Shown here piece by piece: positions 7,648 to 18,051 of a stretch of 20,345 nt of DNA; the stretch's first letter is position 1, and each line of letters opens with the position of its first letter. The stretch covers positions 1 through 20,345 of the forward strand of contig JAHKLP010000134.1 in NCBI GenBank assembly GCA_020855015.1, written 5' to 3'. This DNA comes from Methanobacterium sp. (GTDB taxonomy: Archaea > Methanobacteriota > Methanobacteria > Methanobacteriales > Methanobacteriaceae). Both the position numbers and the translations under genes were made by a program. Below the pieces are notes generated by a model. It was not told the DNA's origin and did no database searches. It was given only the letters and a program-made list of their open reading frames with translations.

Positions 7648-8858
7648 ATGACTCATCCCTCAGAATAATGAATAAATCCTTCAATATTCTGGACAAACGA
7701 AGGGCCACTCTCCTTAAGGATGAGCGTACAATCAATCTAAAAGAAAGGGTTAAAAAGATCAGGAAAAATTCAGTGAAACATCTATCTAGCCTCCTGGAAA
7801 TTGCTCAGGAAAACCTTCAAAGTAATGGGATTGAAGTGGTCATGGCAAAGGATGCTCATGAAGCTCGTGAAGTCATTTACCAGTTGGTAAAAAATGAGGA
7901 CATGGTGGCCAAATCCAAATCCAACACTGCCGGAGAAATCCAGCTCACAGAATACCTGGAATCAAAGAAAGTAAATGTTTTAGAAACAGATCTTGGTGAT
8001 AGAATTGTTCAATTTGATGAAAGCCACCCTACACATCCAATAGGTCCTGCTTGCCATCTGGACATGGCCAGGATAGCAGAAATAGTTTCCAGTAAGTTGC
8101 AGAAAGATGTTAAAGCTGAACCTAGGGCTATTCTGGATTCAGTGAAAAAGGATATAACAGGAAAAATCCCCAACTGCAATATAGGAATCACCGGTGCCAA
8201 TGCAGTGGCTGCTGAGGATGGGTCTCTTTTAATGGTTCATAATGAGGGAAATATCAGTCTTCTCACCATGATGGACACCCATATAGTTATAGTGGGTATC
8301 GATAAATTGGTGCCTACCCTGGAAGATGCGGTGTCAGTGGTGAAACTAGAAACAATCTACGCCACTGGAAAAACCGTCCCCGCATACATGAACATTGTAT
8401 CCTCCCCATCAAAGACCGCTGATATTGAACAGATCCTACTCAAGGATATGTATGGTGCCAAAAGAGTGATACTGGTACTCCTGGATAACGGTCGGAGCAG
8501 AGCTCTTCAAGAGAATGAGGAGTGTTTGTGGTGCATTGGATGTGGGGCTTGCATTGTTAACTGCCCGGTTTACACAACACTTGGACCTGAATTCGGATAC
8601 TTACGTCATCTGGGCGGTAGAGGGATCGTTCTAAGTAAATATATTGATAATGATGAGGTTTGCTTTGATTCAGGATTGTACAAATGCACATTGTGTGGCC
8701 AGTGTACCAATGAATGTCCAGTGGAAATTCCCACCAACCAAATGTTAGAGGACTTAAGAAAAGAATCTGTTAAAAAAGGATTATATACTCAAAAACATCA
8801 GGAAATCAAAAATAATCTTAAAAAAACCAGATCTCCCTTTAAAAAAGAACTTAATTAA
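7644..8858 (+). CDS. LutB-like LUD-domain iron-sulfur protein
   Basis: A 404-residue protein with an N-terminal LUD domain (about residues 60-285) and two ferredoxin-type 4Fe-4S motifs: C294xxC297xxC300xxC303xxxC307P and C348xxC351xxC354xxxC358P. LUD hallmarks include [10 protein letters not shown] with [11 protein letters not shown], then [23 protein letters not shown] and [19 protein letters not shown], all matching bacterial LutB of the LutABC lactate oxidase. It overlaps the LutA-like gene by ATGA. LutB of Bacillus is about 470 residues; this one lacks part of the C-terminal extension. No LutC is next to it. It probably passes electrons between an organic acid or hydride donor and the CCG protein; the physiological substrate cannot be read from the sequence. 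Confidence 0.82.
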   Translation: MNDSSLRIMNKSFNILDKRRATLLKDERTINLKERVKKIRKNSVKHLSSLLEIAQENLQSNGIEVVMAKDAHEAREVIYQLVKNEDMVAKSKSNTAGEIQLTEYLESKKVNVLETDLGDRIVQFDESHPTHPIGPACHLDMARIAEIVSSKLQKDVKAEPRAILDSVKKDITGKIPNCNIGITGANAVAAEDGSLLMVHNEGNISLLTMMDTHIVIVGIDKLVPTLEDAVSVVKLETIYATGKTVPAYMNIVSSPSKTADIEQILLKDMYGAKRVILVLLDNGRSRALQENEECLWCIGCGACIVNCPVYTTLGPEFGYLRHLGGRGIVLSKYIDNDEVCFDSGLYKCTLCGQCTNECPVEIPTNQMLEDLRKESVKKGLYTQKHQEIKNNLKKTRSPFKKELN

Positions 8859-8913
8859 AGAAAATCATTGAATTACTAAATAATAATAAAGCAATCATGC
8901 TTGAATCATAGGT

Positions 8914-8921
8914 TTTAAATA
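8914..8921 (+). promoter_or_regulatory. Candidate TATA box for mfnB
   Basis: TTTAAATA lies here, about 27 bases upstream of a plausible start near 8944. That would give a leader of about 20 bases containing the AGGAGG at 8951-8956. Confidence 0.35.
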
Positions 8922-8948
8922 TTAGTTAGAAGACTTGATTAATAATAA

Positions 8949-9678
<730 letters not shown>

Positions 9679-9744
9679 TTAAGTCTTATCACTTCACTAT
9701 TACTTTTTAATCCCATAAATATGGTGGAATGGAGGAAAAATGTT

Positions 9745-11232
9745 ATGTTTTCAGATAAATTAAACAAAGCCCCAGAAGGATTTACATTTGACGATTTTCT
9801 ACTCGTACCTTCAATATCAAATATTGAACCTAAAGATGTAGACACCAGAAGCAGGGTTTCCAGAAATTTCAGTCTTAACATACCCATTGTAAGTTCTGCC
9901 ATGGACACTGTTTCCGAATCTGAGATGGCCATTGCACTGGCACAGGAAGGTGGTTTGGGAGTTATTCATCGTAACATGACCATTAAAGAGCAGGTGGCAG
10001 AGGTTGAAAAAGTCAAACGTTCTGAAGAACTAACTGTTAGAGACGTTATTACCACTTCTCCAGAAAGTTCCATTCATGAGGCAAATATCATTATGGATAT
10101 GGAAGATGTTAGTGGTCTGCCAGTGGTGGAAAACGGCACAATTATTGGTATTATCAGTCGTCGTGATATTAAGCCCATTATAAACTCTGATGCCCAGAAG
10201 AAGGTGCGTGAGTTTATGACTGAAGAAGTGGTGACCATCAGTGAATCCACCACACCTGAGGAAGCATTGGACATAGCCTATGAGAATAAAGTGGAAAGGC
10301 TGCCTGTTGTATTAAACAATCATATTGTGGGCATAGTTACCATCAGAGATATACTGGAACGTAAAAAACATCCCAACGCTGTTCGTGATTCTGATGGACG
10401 TTTCATGGTTGCAGCAGCCACCGGACCCTTTGATCATGAAAGAGCAATAGCTTTAGATAAGGCTGGTGCTGATATTATTGCCGTGGATGTGGCTCACGCT
10501 CATAAACCAAGTATTATCAAATCTGCTAAAAAAATGAAGGACAGCATTGACGCTGACCTGATTGTCGGAAATATTGCAACTGCTGAAGCAGCTGAAGCTT
10601 TGATATCTGGTGATGTGGATGGTCTTAAAGTTGGAATAGGCCCAGGATCCATATGTACTACCAGAATAATTGCAGGCGTAGGAGTACCCCAGTTAACAGC
10701 CATATCTGATGTTGCTGATGTAGCTAAAGATCATGGTGTTCCTGTAATAGGTGATGGTGGACTAAGATACTCTGGAGATGTTGCAAAAGCCATCGCTGTA
10801 GGTGCAGATTCAGTTATGGTTGGTAGTTTACTTGCAGGAACTACTGAATCACCAGGAGAGGTGGTTATAATGAACGGACGTAAATTTAAACAGTACCGTG
10901 GAATGGGATCACTGGGGGCCATGACTGGTGGTTCTGGAGCAGGCACTGACCGTTATTTCCAGGAAGTTAAGGGGCCAATGAAACACGCCAAACTGGTTCC
11001 TGAAGGTGTGGAAGGTGTTGTACCATTTAAAGGACCAGCCACTGAAGTGATATTCCAGCTTATGGGTGGTCTTAAAGCATCAATGGGTTACTGTGGAGCT
11101 ATTAATATAAAAGAAATGTGGGAAAAAGCCCGTTTTGTCAGGATCACATCCAGTGGTATGACTGAAAGTCACCCTCATGACCTTCTTATAACCAACGAAA
11201 GCCCCAATTATCCTACTAGTCGTTTATTGTAG
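9745..11232 (+). CDS. guaB: Inosine-5'-monophosphate dehydrogenase
   Basis: From ATG 9745 the protein has 495 residues, normal for IMPDH, which oxidises IMP to XMP with NAD+ in guanine nucleotide synthesis. It opens with [11 protein letters not shown] and [10 protein letters not shown], has two CBS domains inserted in the barrel at about residues 97-145 and 153-205, the catalytic loop GPGSICTTR with Cys304, then [26 protein letters not shown] and the flap region [21 protein letters not shown]. The start is set by GGAGG at 9731-9735, nine bases upstream; an ATG at 9721 is in frame but poorly placed. The CBS pair suggests allosteric control by purine nucleotides, as known for the family. It is 66 bases after mfnB. 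Confidence 0.96.
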   Translation: MFSDKLNKAPEGFTFDDFLLVPSISNIEPKDVDTRSRVSRNFSLNIPIVSSAMDTVSESEMAIALAQEGGLGVIHRNMTIKEQVAEVEKVKRSEELTVRDVITTSPESSIHEANIIMDMEDVSGLPVVENGTIIGIISRRDIKPIINSDAQKKVREFMTEEVVTISESTTPEEALDIAYENKVERLPVVLNNHIVGIVTIRDILERKKHPNAVRDSDGRFMVAAATGPFDHERAIALDKAGADIIAVDVAHAHKPSIIKSAKKMKDSIDADLIVGNIATAEAAEALISGDVDGLKVGIGPGSICTTRIIAGVGVPQLTAISDVADVAKDHGVPVIGDGGLRYSGDVAKAIAVGADSVMVGSLLAGTTESPGEVVIMNGRKFKQYRGMGSLGAMTGGSGAGTDRYFQEVKGPMKHAKLVPEGVEGVVPFKGPATEVIFQLMGGLKASMGYCGAINIKEMWEKARFVRITSSGMTESHPHDLLITNESPNYPTSRLL

Positions 11233-11240
11233 TTATATGA
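11233..11240 (+). promoter_or_regulatory. Candidate TATA box for mobA
   Basis: TTATATGA begins right after the guaB stop. Transcription starting 25-30 bases on would begin within a few bases of the mobA ATG, giving a nearly leaderless mRNA, which fits the lack of a ribosome-binding site there. The T-rich stretch at 11253-11270 could also help end guaB transcription. Confidence 0.35.
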
Positions 11241-11270
11241 ATATTTGGGACATTTTAATCTTTTATTTTT

Positions 11271-11879
11271 ATGAGATCATGTATTATACTTTGTGGTGGC
11301 AGAAGCCGGCGTATGGGTCAGGATAAGGGATTAATGATTTTGGATGATAAACCTGTCTTAGTTTATCTGCTGGAAACTCTGGACCATCTTGTTGATGAAA
11401 TAATACTGGTTTTAAGAGACAAAAAACAGGTCTGTTCTTATCAAAATCTCATTAACGATGATAAAAGACTCCGGAAAGATCTTTATCCTCAAATTCAACT
11501 GGTAACTGATCTTGAAAAAGACCAGGGTCCTCTTTTTGGGTTATTAACTGGTTTATCCCATATTAAAGCGGGGGGTGCCCTGGTCCTACCCTGTGATTCC
11601 CCTTTTGTTTCTGGCTATTTTATAAAGAAAACATTTGAAATAATTGAAGAAAAACAAGTTCTGGCCATGGTCCCCCAATGGCCTGACGGTTCTCTGGAAC
11701 CTTTACATGGATATTATCATAAAGAATGTATTCCCTTCATTGAAGATATGTTGAACCAGGGATTTAGGGATGTCAGATCGCTTTTTAACCATATTGATGT
11801 CAGGTATATTAGTGTTGAAATCCTTGATCCTGATAAAACCAGTTTCCAGAATCTTAACCGCCCTCAAGATCTGAAATAA
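11271..11879 (+). CDS. mobA: Molybdenum cofactor guanylyltransferase MobA
   Basis: A 202-residue nucleotidyltransferase. The N-terminal loop LCGGRSRRMGQDKG (residues 7-20) is the MobA signature that binds GTP, followed by LVTDLEKDQGPLFGLLTGL and the metal site LVLPCDSPFVS. It attaches GMP to molybdopterin to make the dinucleotide form of the molybdenum or tungsten cofactor, used in methanogens by formylmethanofuran dehydrogenase and formate dehydrogenase. The C-terminal part (SLEPLHGYYHKECIPFIEDML) is also typical. No ribosome-binding site precedes the ATG. MoaE, which makes the molybdopterin dithiolene, is encoded further along at 16430-16867 on the other strand. Confidence 0.9.
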   Translation: MRSCIILCGGRSRRMGQDKGLMILDDKPVLVYLLETLDHLVDEIILVLRDKKQVCSYQNLINDDKRLRKDLYPQIQLVTDLEKDQGPLFGLLTGLSHIKAGGALVLPCDSPFVSGYFIKKTFEIIEEKQVLAMVPQWPDGSLEPLHGYYHKECIPFIEDMLNQGFRDVRSLFNHIDVRYISVEILDPDKTSFQNLNRPQDLK

Positions 11880-12025
11880 GTGGTAAAAATTGCTTTTATT
11901 TAATTCTTTAAGACCTTAGATTAAGCAAGCTAAGCAGAAAAATAAGAGATTATCCACCTTAAATGGATTTAAAGAGATTACAAGGATTTAAAGGAATTAT
12001 CGGTAGATATTTATGGAAACTATTA

Positions 12026-12334
12026 TTATATTGAAATTTTTTCCACCGCTGAAACATCTTCAATAGGTCCGATGTCAACAGTTCCCGGGTTTCTTCCCAT
12101 CTCCAGGAAGAATTTATTCACCCTTTCAATCATATCGATATATTCTCTTTTTCCAATGCGGCAACCGTCGACTACCGCATAAGTGGGTAGGTCTCCATTC
12201 AACCTTTTAAATTCTAATACCTTATCCACCATTCTTCTATATTGCTCGAGAGTCAAACTCTCCATTGCATCGACCACATTTAGTTTTTTAAGTATATTGG
12301 TGGCAACACTTAAAAAGGTTACGGAATGTGGCAT
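12026..12334 (-). CDS. Small protein with two pseudomurein-binding-like repeats, no signal peptide
   Basis: A 102-residue protein. Two tandem segments resemble the pseudomurein-binding repeat of methanobacterial wall proteins: about residues 32-62 (YRRMVDKVLEFKRLNGDLPTY plus AVVDGCRI) and 65-90 (YIDMIERVNKFFLEMGRNPG plus TVDIGP), with the shared pattern Y-x-x-M-x-x-(K/R)-V-x-x-F, a G-x-x-P turn and a short beta strand. There is no N-terminal signal peptide or membrane segment, unlike the large secreted proteins that normally carry these repeats. The ATG at 12334 has no clear ribosome-binding site; an internal ATG at 12265 would give a 79-residue protein made only of the repeats. It lies just after a poly-U terminator region. 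The repeat assignment is by eye. Confidence 0.6.
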   Translation of the reverse strand: MPHSVTFLSVATNILKKLNVVDAMESLTLEQYRRMVDKVLEFKRLNGDLPTYAVVDGCRIGKREYIDMIERVNKFFLEMGRNPGTVDIGPIEDVSAVEKISI

Positions 12335-12342
12335 TAAATCTT

Positions 12343-12387
12343 AAAAAAACCCGCTGGAAAGAAAAAAAAGAAAAATTTTTAAAAAAA
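12343..12387 (-). terminator. Multiple poly-U tracts after the 254-residue membrane protein gene
   Basis: Read on the - strand this region has T runs of 7, 5, 8 and 7 bases (complements of A runs at 12381-12387, 12371-12375, 12362-12369 and 12343-12349). Clustered U tracts without a hairpin are the standard archaeal termination signal. It lies 24 bases past the end of the upstream gene and before the small repeat protein. Confidence 0.65.
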
Positions 12388-12410
12388 GTGCACTCCTTAT
12401 CCATTTATTC

Positions 12411-13175
12411 TTATATCATTACCTTTGAATCTGGATCAAAGGGATTGGTTCGAACAGCAAGAGAGAATAAATAAGGATAGTTATTTTCCAGATGTTCCAT
12501 GTACTGCAGCCATTCCTGAATCATGAGGCTGTAAACCCTTACAGTGTCGCCAGTAAGATGCTGGTAATCAGTTGGGGGGAGATTTTTTATATTTTCCCTT
12601 TTCTCCAGTTCCTCCATAAGATGGAAAACTGCCCAGAGCAAGTCAGTGAATGTTTCGTGCTCCAGTAAGTTGGGGTTCTCCAGTAATGCCAGTAAAAATT
12701 TTCTTTTCTCAACCAGGAATTCTTTGGTGTTCTCTAAAAAATTAATGGATTCCAGATTATCATTTTTTATAGGCAAAGTATAATCAAATCTTTTAATTTT
12801 TTCCTTGGCAGTCTTGAAATCCTTGCTGGTCCATGAATCGTTGACAAATAGTTCATCGCGTATTTCTACAGTGTCTGGGTCTAATTCAACAATGGTTCTC
12901 ATAAGGTCTGTTCCCACTTCACTGAAGAACACACCAATTACCATGTTGAGTTTTTCCATCATCAACTTTTTTTCTCTGCTGCTAATGGCATTTTCAACCA
13001 CCAGCACCACTAAAAGTACTTCTATGGGTACAAAAGCGATGTCAATACCAATATAAAAGAATACACCATGAGCATCATTAAAGATTAGATAATGAACAAC
13101 ATATAACATGGCGGATAATAAAACCAGTAATATTCCCAGTTTCACTCTCCAATCAAAATAATCAGATAATTTCAT
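12411..13175 (-). CDS. Unrecognised membrane protein with two N-terminal helices and a cytoplasmic domain
   Basis: A 254-residue protein I do not recognise as a named family. Two hydrophobic segments are visible at about residues 12-31 and 38-61, followed by a charged, mostly helical soluble region of about 190 residues that includes VIGVFFSEVGTDLMRTIVELDP, a central lysine-rich stretch and a C-terminal part reading YSLMIQEWLQYMEHLENNYPYLFSLAVRTNPFD. The short loop between the helices suggests both termini are cytoplasmic. No catalytic motif stands out. The ATG at 13175 has GGTGA six bases upstream. It follows cbiT by 54 bases with a TATA-like box in between, and is followed by a poly-U terminator. 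Function unknown. Confidence 0.75.
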   Translation of the reverse strand: MKLSDYFDWRVKLGILLVLLSAMLYVVHYLIFNDAHGVFFYIGIDIAFVPIEVLLVVLVVENAISSREKKLMMEKLNMVIGVFFSEVGTDLMRTIVELDPDTVEIRDELFVNDSWTSKDFKTAKEKIKRFDYTLPIKNDNLESINFLENTKEFLVEKRKFLLALLENPNLLEHETFTDLLWAVFHLMEELEKRENIKNLPPTDYQHLTGDTVRVYSLMIQEWLQYMEHLENNYPYLFSLAVRTNPFDPDSKVMI

Positions 13176-13218
13176 TATTTCACCATTTTCTCTAAATATT
13201 ATATTGTAACTGGGGATT

Positions 13219-13225
13219 GTATAAA
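13219..13225 (-). promoter_or_regulatory. Candidate TATA box for the membrane protein gene
   Basis: The - strand reads TTTATAC just after the cbiT stop. A start near 13196 would leave a leader of about 20 bases containing GGTGA ahead of the ATG at 13175. Confidence 0.35.
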
Positions 13226-13229
13226 ATTC

Positions 13230-13789
13230 TCATTTTTTAACAGCGGAAATGATTGTTATGGGATTTCTTCCCATCATCATTGTTCCTCTCTCCATCAACT
13301 TCCCCTTAGCAATGGTTACCTCAACCACTTCTGGATACAATCCGAGATTTTTAAGGGTTTGCACTGCTTCCACTCTGGTTTCAAGTAGAATAGAAGTTAT
13401 TAGTATTCTGCCTTTTTTCTTTAGTTTCCAAATTCCTATGTCAATTATTTGTGGAAGATCACCACTACTGCCTCCCACCAAGAGTACATCGAATGGTTCT
13501 AGCTGTTCAATAACTTTTAGAGCATCCCCTTCTATGAGTTGGACCTTATCCTGGATGTTATGCTTTTGAATATTTTTGGAGGTTATTTCTATTGCTTCAT
13601 GATTTTTATCAAGTGATATAACCTTTTTTGCTATTTGAGCTGATTCAACAGTGAATCCACCACTACCACAACCAACATCCACTACAATATCGTCACTGGT
13701 TATCATTGCCTTGCACATTACCAGACATCTTATTTCTTCCTTGCTGGGACCTGGAACACTATCTGACTGTATGAATTCCTCATCTGGGA

Positions 13790-13793
<4 letters not shown>
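13230..13793 (-). CDS. cbiT: Cobalt-precorrin-6B C15-methyltransferase (decarboxylating) CbiT
   Basis: A 187-residue SAM methyltransferase of the anaerobic cobamide pathway; it methylates C15 and removes the C12 acetate carboxyl. The start MIPDEEFIQSDSVPGPSKEEIRCL closely parallels the structurally characterised M. thermautotrophicus CbiT as I remember it. Motif I is VVDVGCGSGGFT (about residues 37-48), and a late motif reads VEVTIAKGKLMERGTMMMGRNP. The ATG at 13793 overlaps the ubiX stop as ATGA; an ATG at 13811 is in frame but would lie well inside ubiX. Cobamides serve as prosthetic groups of methyltransferases such as Mtr in methanogenesis. Confidence 0.9.
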
Positions 13794-14350
<557 letters not shown>

Positions 14351-14401
14351 ATTTATCACTCACGTATTGTATCCTAACTATTCATAATTACTCTTTCTTG
14401 G

Positions 14402-14409
14402 CTTATATC
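14402..14409 (-). promoter_or_regulatory. Candidate TATA box for ubiX-cbiT
   Basis: The - strand reads GATATAAG in the 66-base gap after the HD gene. A start near 14380 would leave a leader of about 30 bases. Assigned by eye. Confidence 0.3.
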
Positions 14410-14416
14410 AACAGAT

Positions 14417-15580
14417 TCAATCAGGAATATCCAAAAATTCACGGAAGTTCAGCTTTAAAGCCTGCTTGGCATAGTCTTCGGGCAGGTATATGCACAGGTC
14501 AGCATGGTTGAAACGAGCATCCTTCAAAGCCCTCACCAGATTGGAAACATCACCTAATTTTACAGTATCCCCATTAACTGATACTGGAGTGCTCATTTCA
14601 TGGAATGAAGGATATTCAGGGATATCAAGCAATATACAGTCATGGTGAGTTCCCAGTTCATCTGCGATTTCTTCTTCTATTTTTTTAATCTTTAACTCCA
14701 ATTTAAATATGTATTGCGGAGGTATTGTTTCATCAATTTTAAGGGAGTATACACGTTTATAAAGTTGTCGGGTATCTAAACGGCGCATTATTTCATGAAT
14801 ATAACCCGTCTGGGACCTGGCAGCGGAAATAATATCCGTGTCATCGTATTTATAGATCTCGTTGGCGTTTATAATTCCATTTTCCAGAAGTTTTCTCAGG
14901 CAGCGTCTGAACATTGAATTGGCTATCCTGGTGGTATGATGCTGGTAAACACTGGGGTACATGAAATATCGGGCAAGTAACATTGATTCAGCTGCTTGAA
15001 CTCCTTTCTCTTTAAGTAACAAACCATCATCAAGTTTCATATTGTAAATGAGGCGTTCAACATCTATTACCCCATAAGCAACCCCAGTATAGTAAGAATC
15101 CCTTAATAAATAGTCCATCCGGTCTACATCAAGTTCTCCAGATATTATCTGTCCTAGTGGTCCTTTACCACTGATGACTGTGATAATTTCTTTTATGGAA
15201 AATTTTTCAGATAATATGTCGCCAAGTTGAGATTCTTTAATGAGTTTATAAGTTAATTTTTCGTGGGATGTATCAATTACCCCTTCAGAAACATGGGAAA
15301 ATGGTCCGTGACCTGCATCATGGAGAATGGCACAGCTTCTAACCAGTGTCTGGGTATGTTCATCCAATCTGAGATTCCCAGCCAGGCGTGAAGCAAGATA
15401 CATGGCACCTATAGAGTGTTCGAAGCGGCTGTGATTGGCACCAGGATATACGAGATAAGTAAATCCAAGTTGTTTAATCCTTCTTAAACGCTGAATTTCT
15501 GGCGTATCAGTTAAACGGACTTCAAACTCTTCTAACTGAAGGTTTCCATGTACGCTGTCCCTTATAGACTTCAATTTCAT
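14417..15580 (-). CDS. HD-domain phosphohydrolase (SAMHD1/YdhJ-like, COG1078 type)
   Basis: A 387-residue metal-dependent phosphohydrolase. It opens with the family signature IRDSVHGNLQL (residues 6-16), then TPEIQRLRRIKQLGFTYLVYPGANHSRFEHSIG. The metal ligands of the HD motif are visible as His55 (RFEHS), His87-Asp88 (ILHDAGHGPFSH) and Asp151 (ELDVDRMDYLLRDS). SAMHD1-like members hydrolyse dNTPs or related nucleotides; the archaeal substrate is not established. The C-terminal third (from about residue 280) is a less conserved mixed domain. The ATG is fixed by the conserved start, though the G-run GGGGG touches it directly, so ribosome-binding spacing is odd and the mRNA may have a very short leader. 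Confidence 0.88.
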   Translation of the reverse strand: MKLKSIRDSVHGNLQLEEFEVRLTDTPEIQRLRRIKQLGFTYLVYPGANHSRFEHSIGAMYLASRLAGNLRLDEHTQTLVRSCAILHDAGHGPFSHVSEGVIDTSHEKLTYKLIKESQLGDILSEKFSIKEIITVISGKGPLGQIISGELDVDRMDYLLRDSYYTGVAYGVIDVERLIYNMKLDDGLLLKEKGVQAAESMLLARYFMYPSVYQHHTTRIANSMFRRCLRKLLENGIINANEIYKYDDTDIISAARSQTGYIHEIMRRLDTRQLYKRVYSLKIDETIPPQYIFKLELKIKKIEEEIADELGTHHDCILLDIPEYPSFHEMSTPVSVNGDTVKLGDVSNLVRALKDARFNHADLCIYLPEDYAKQALKLNFREFLDIPD

Positions 15581-15686
15581 CCCCCTAGCTAACTTAAACT
15601 AAGTTATAATTTAGATGACTAATAATAGATAAATTTTGATGTGTATTCTTTTTTTTTATTGATGATAGGATGGTAATTTTCTTGAA

Positions 15687-16355
15687 TTAAGATGATGTTA
15701 CTGGTAAACCAGTAAGGTAGTATCCTATTGTTCCAGTGAAGTTAGCTTCAATTATTGCAGCAATTAAGAGTAGTACTATGGCAATTGCAAGCAATGCTAT
15801 GGAATCCTTAAATTTCCAGTATTGGTCACTAACCGGTTTTTTTCTAATTGAATTTTTTATCAAACCTATAACCAGGGTTGAGATTCTGAGTCCTGCCGCA
15901 GCGGCGATAATAAGGGCTGGAAGTTCAAAAATACCATGAGGCATTGTGAAGGCAATGAAATGCCATGGAGTTAAAACTGTAGTAGCAGTGTTAAAACCAC
16001 CATGCATCACACAACCGAAAAAGGCCCCTAAAAGGAATCCATTAAATGATAAGACTATTACGGGAACTATTACGATAATCCCACCAATGTACATAATAAG
16101 TACTGCTTGAAGATTTTTTATAAATATTGAAAGTGTGTTTATTTCAACAATAGCTTCTCGAAGTAGTTTGAAGAAGGTTTTAAGAATATTTTCAATGAAG
16201 CTTGATGAAAAGTAACCAACCAGAATACCTAAAAATAAGAAACCTAAGAATATTCCTGTTGAAATGGTTAAAATCACTTTGTTCCGCTGATAAAGACCTG
16301 TTAAAAATGCAACAAATCCGGCACTAGAAATATTATCAGGAACTATATTATACAT
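15687..16355 (-). CDS. SpoIIM-family (stage II sporulation M / DUF95) membrane protein
   Basis: A 222-residue multi-pass membrane protein. Hydrophobic segments lie at about residues 26-48, 83-120 (probably two helices), 137-158 and 185-207. Family hallmarks are the small-residue-rich LSFNGFLLGAFFG, the motif MPHGIFELPALIIAAAAGLRI (about 138-158) and the terminal AAIIEANFTGTI. In Bacillus, SpoIIM works with peptidoglycan hydrolases during engulfment; archaeal members have no known role and sporulation is not implied. The ATG at 16355 has AAGGAG seven bases upstream (complement at 16363-16368). A TTG at 16376 is in frame but lies ahead of that site. Confidence 0.85.
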   Translation of the reverse strand: MYNIVPDNISSAGFVAFLTGLYQRNKVILTISTGIFLGFLFLGILVGYFSSSFIENILKTFFKLLREAIVEINTLSIFIKNLQAVLIMYIGGIIVIVPVIVLSFNGFLLGAFFGCVMHGGFNTATTVLTPWHFIAFTMPHGIFELPALIIAAAAGLRISTLVIGLIKNSIRKKPVSDQYWKFKDSIALLAIAIVLLLIAAIIEANFTGTIGYYLTGLPVTSS

Positions 16356-16429
16356 TAGAATTCTCCTTATCTTCAATAAATCATGTTAAACTATCTAAAA
16401 CAAAAAATTGTTATTTAGGTGAGTCTCAA

Positions 16430-17403
<974 letters not shown>

Positions 17404-17489
17404 TCATACTTATTTTTAGAAAAATCTTTTTAGATACTCATCAGATTAATGATCCTGGTTAATTGTATTTTTTACGCACTATTTTCCTT

Positions 17490-17615
17490 TTATTCTCCGC
17501 CTAATTCGGATAACATTATCCTCAAACCATAATTGTTCTGGCTTAACAGTTGAACCATTAAAACTATGCATAGACCTGGAAGCTGCAAGCCACACATTCC
17601 ACAACCCATACACAA
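17490..17615 (-). CDS. Candidate 41-residue cysteine-rich small protein
   Basis: A short ORF of 41 residues beginning with TTG at 17615 and ending in TAA at 17490. An AAGAGGAGA ribosome-binding site (complement at 17624-17632) lies eight to nine bases upstream, the same spacing that supports the TTG starts of mfnB and the flavin reductase gene. The N-terminus reads MCMGCGMCGLQLPGLC, giving Cys2, Cys5, Cys8 and Cys16 in a CxxCxxCx7C pattern that could bind an iron-sulfur cluster or zinc; a hydrophobic stretch and a tail ending LSELGGE follow. By hand count its G+C is about 40 percent, against about 23 percent in the 120 bases upstream. An ATG at 17609 would be too far from the ribosome-binding site and drops Cys2. 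I know of no named family for it. Confidence 0.55.
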   Translation of the reverse strand: MCMGCGMCGLQLPGLCIVLMVQLLSQNNYGLRIMLSELGGE

Positions 17616-17654
17616 ATCAATTGTCTCCTCTTAATTATTTACTATAAAATTGTG

Positions 17655-17663
17655 AATTATACC
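17655..17663 (-). promoter_or_regulatory. Candidate TATA box for the small Cys-rich ORF and nadM-moaE
   Basis: The - strand reads GGTATAATT. Transcription would start near 17634, leaving about 19 bases that just include the AAGAGGAGA ribosome-binding site before the TTG at 17615. Confidence 0.4.
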
Positions 17664-17940
17664 GTGAACTTATCTTAAAATTGGATTACTTTGTTTACTT
17701 TATTTCTGCAATCATAAATAATTAACCAAAAACATCAACCAGGTAAATAATCAGATTAAAAACTTAAAACCCCTCAAAAATACCATTAAGCAAATTTTAT
17801 GGCCTTAGGATTTCTTTATATTCTGCGGGAGTTGTTTTTAATTCTATTTAGTACATTAAGTAGATCAGGAATTGTTATTTAATACCTTACTTATATTATC
17901 ATTAAAGATTTAAAAAAATGCATGTATAAAAGAGGATAAC

Positions 17941-17948
17941 CTATATAT
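17941..17948 (+). promoter_or_regulatory. Candidate TATA box for atwA
   Basis: CTATATAT, preceded by a purine-rich AGAGGATAAC that could be a BRE. The start would fall near 17973 and give a leader of about 80 bases. A second TATA-like box (GTATAAA, 17924-17930) is close by, so the assignment is uncertain. Confidence 0.4.
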
Positions 17949-18051
17949 CTCGAGATGTGTAACAAGAAATAGTGTCTTATATCCAATGATTATTTTATAA
18001 CTCGCCATGTAATCCAATTTTGATAAAAGCAAAATAATGACGGTGATATGA

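Larger units (their letters stand above)
17616..18051. other. Divergent intergenic region upstream of atwA
   Basis: These 436 AT-rich bases hold no ORF I can support. Visible are a candidate promoter for the small Cys-rich ORF (17655-17663, - strand), TATA-like boxes for atwA (17924-17930 and 17941-17948), and the atwA ribosome-binding site at 18042-18047. A 27-codon hydrophobic ORF at 17799-17882 has no ribosome-binding site. Confidence 0.6.

Noticed and set aside
8889..8902. Small dyad AAGCA-ATCA-TGCTT upstream of mfnB
   Set aside because: A five-base stem alone is not significant in a spacer of this composition; it is not at a clear promoter element.
11965..11993. Two copies of GGATTTAAAG with a 19-base period
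   Set aside because: They lie in a convergent 3' spacer between mobA and the repeat mini-protein gene, where an operator is unlikely, and the short AT-rich repeat could arise by chance.
15649..15658. T-run on the + strand between the HD and SpoIIM-family genes
   Set aside because: Both flanking genes are on the - strand, so a + strand T-run has no transcript to terminate.
17799..17882. 27-codon hydrophobic ORF on the + strand upstream of atwA
   Set aside because: It has an ATG and stop, but no ribosome-binding site, low G+C like the surrounding spacer, and no recognisable motif.
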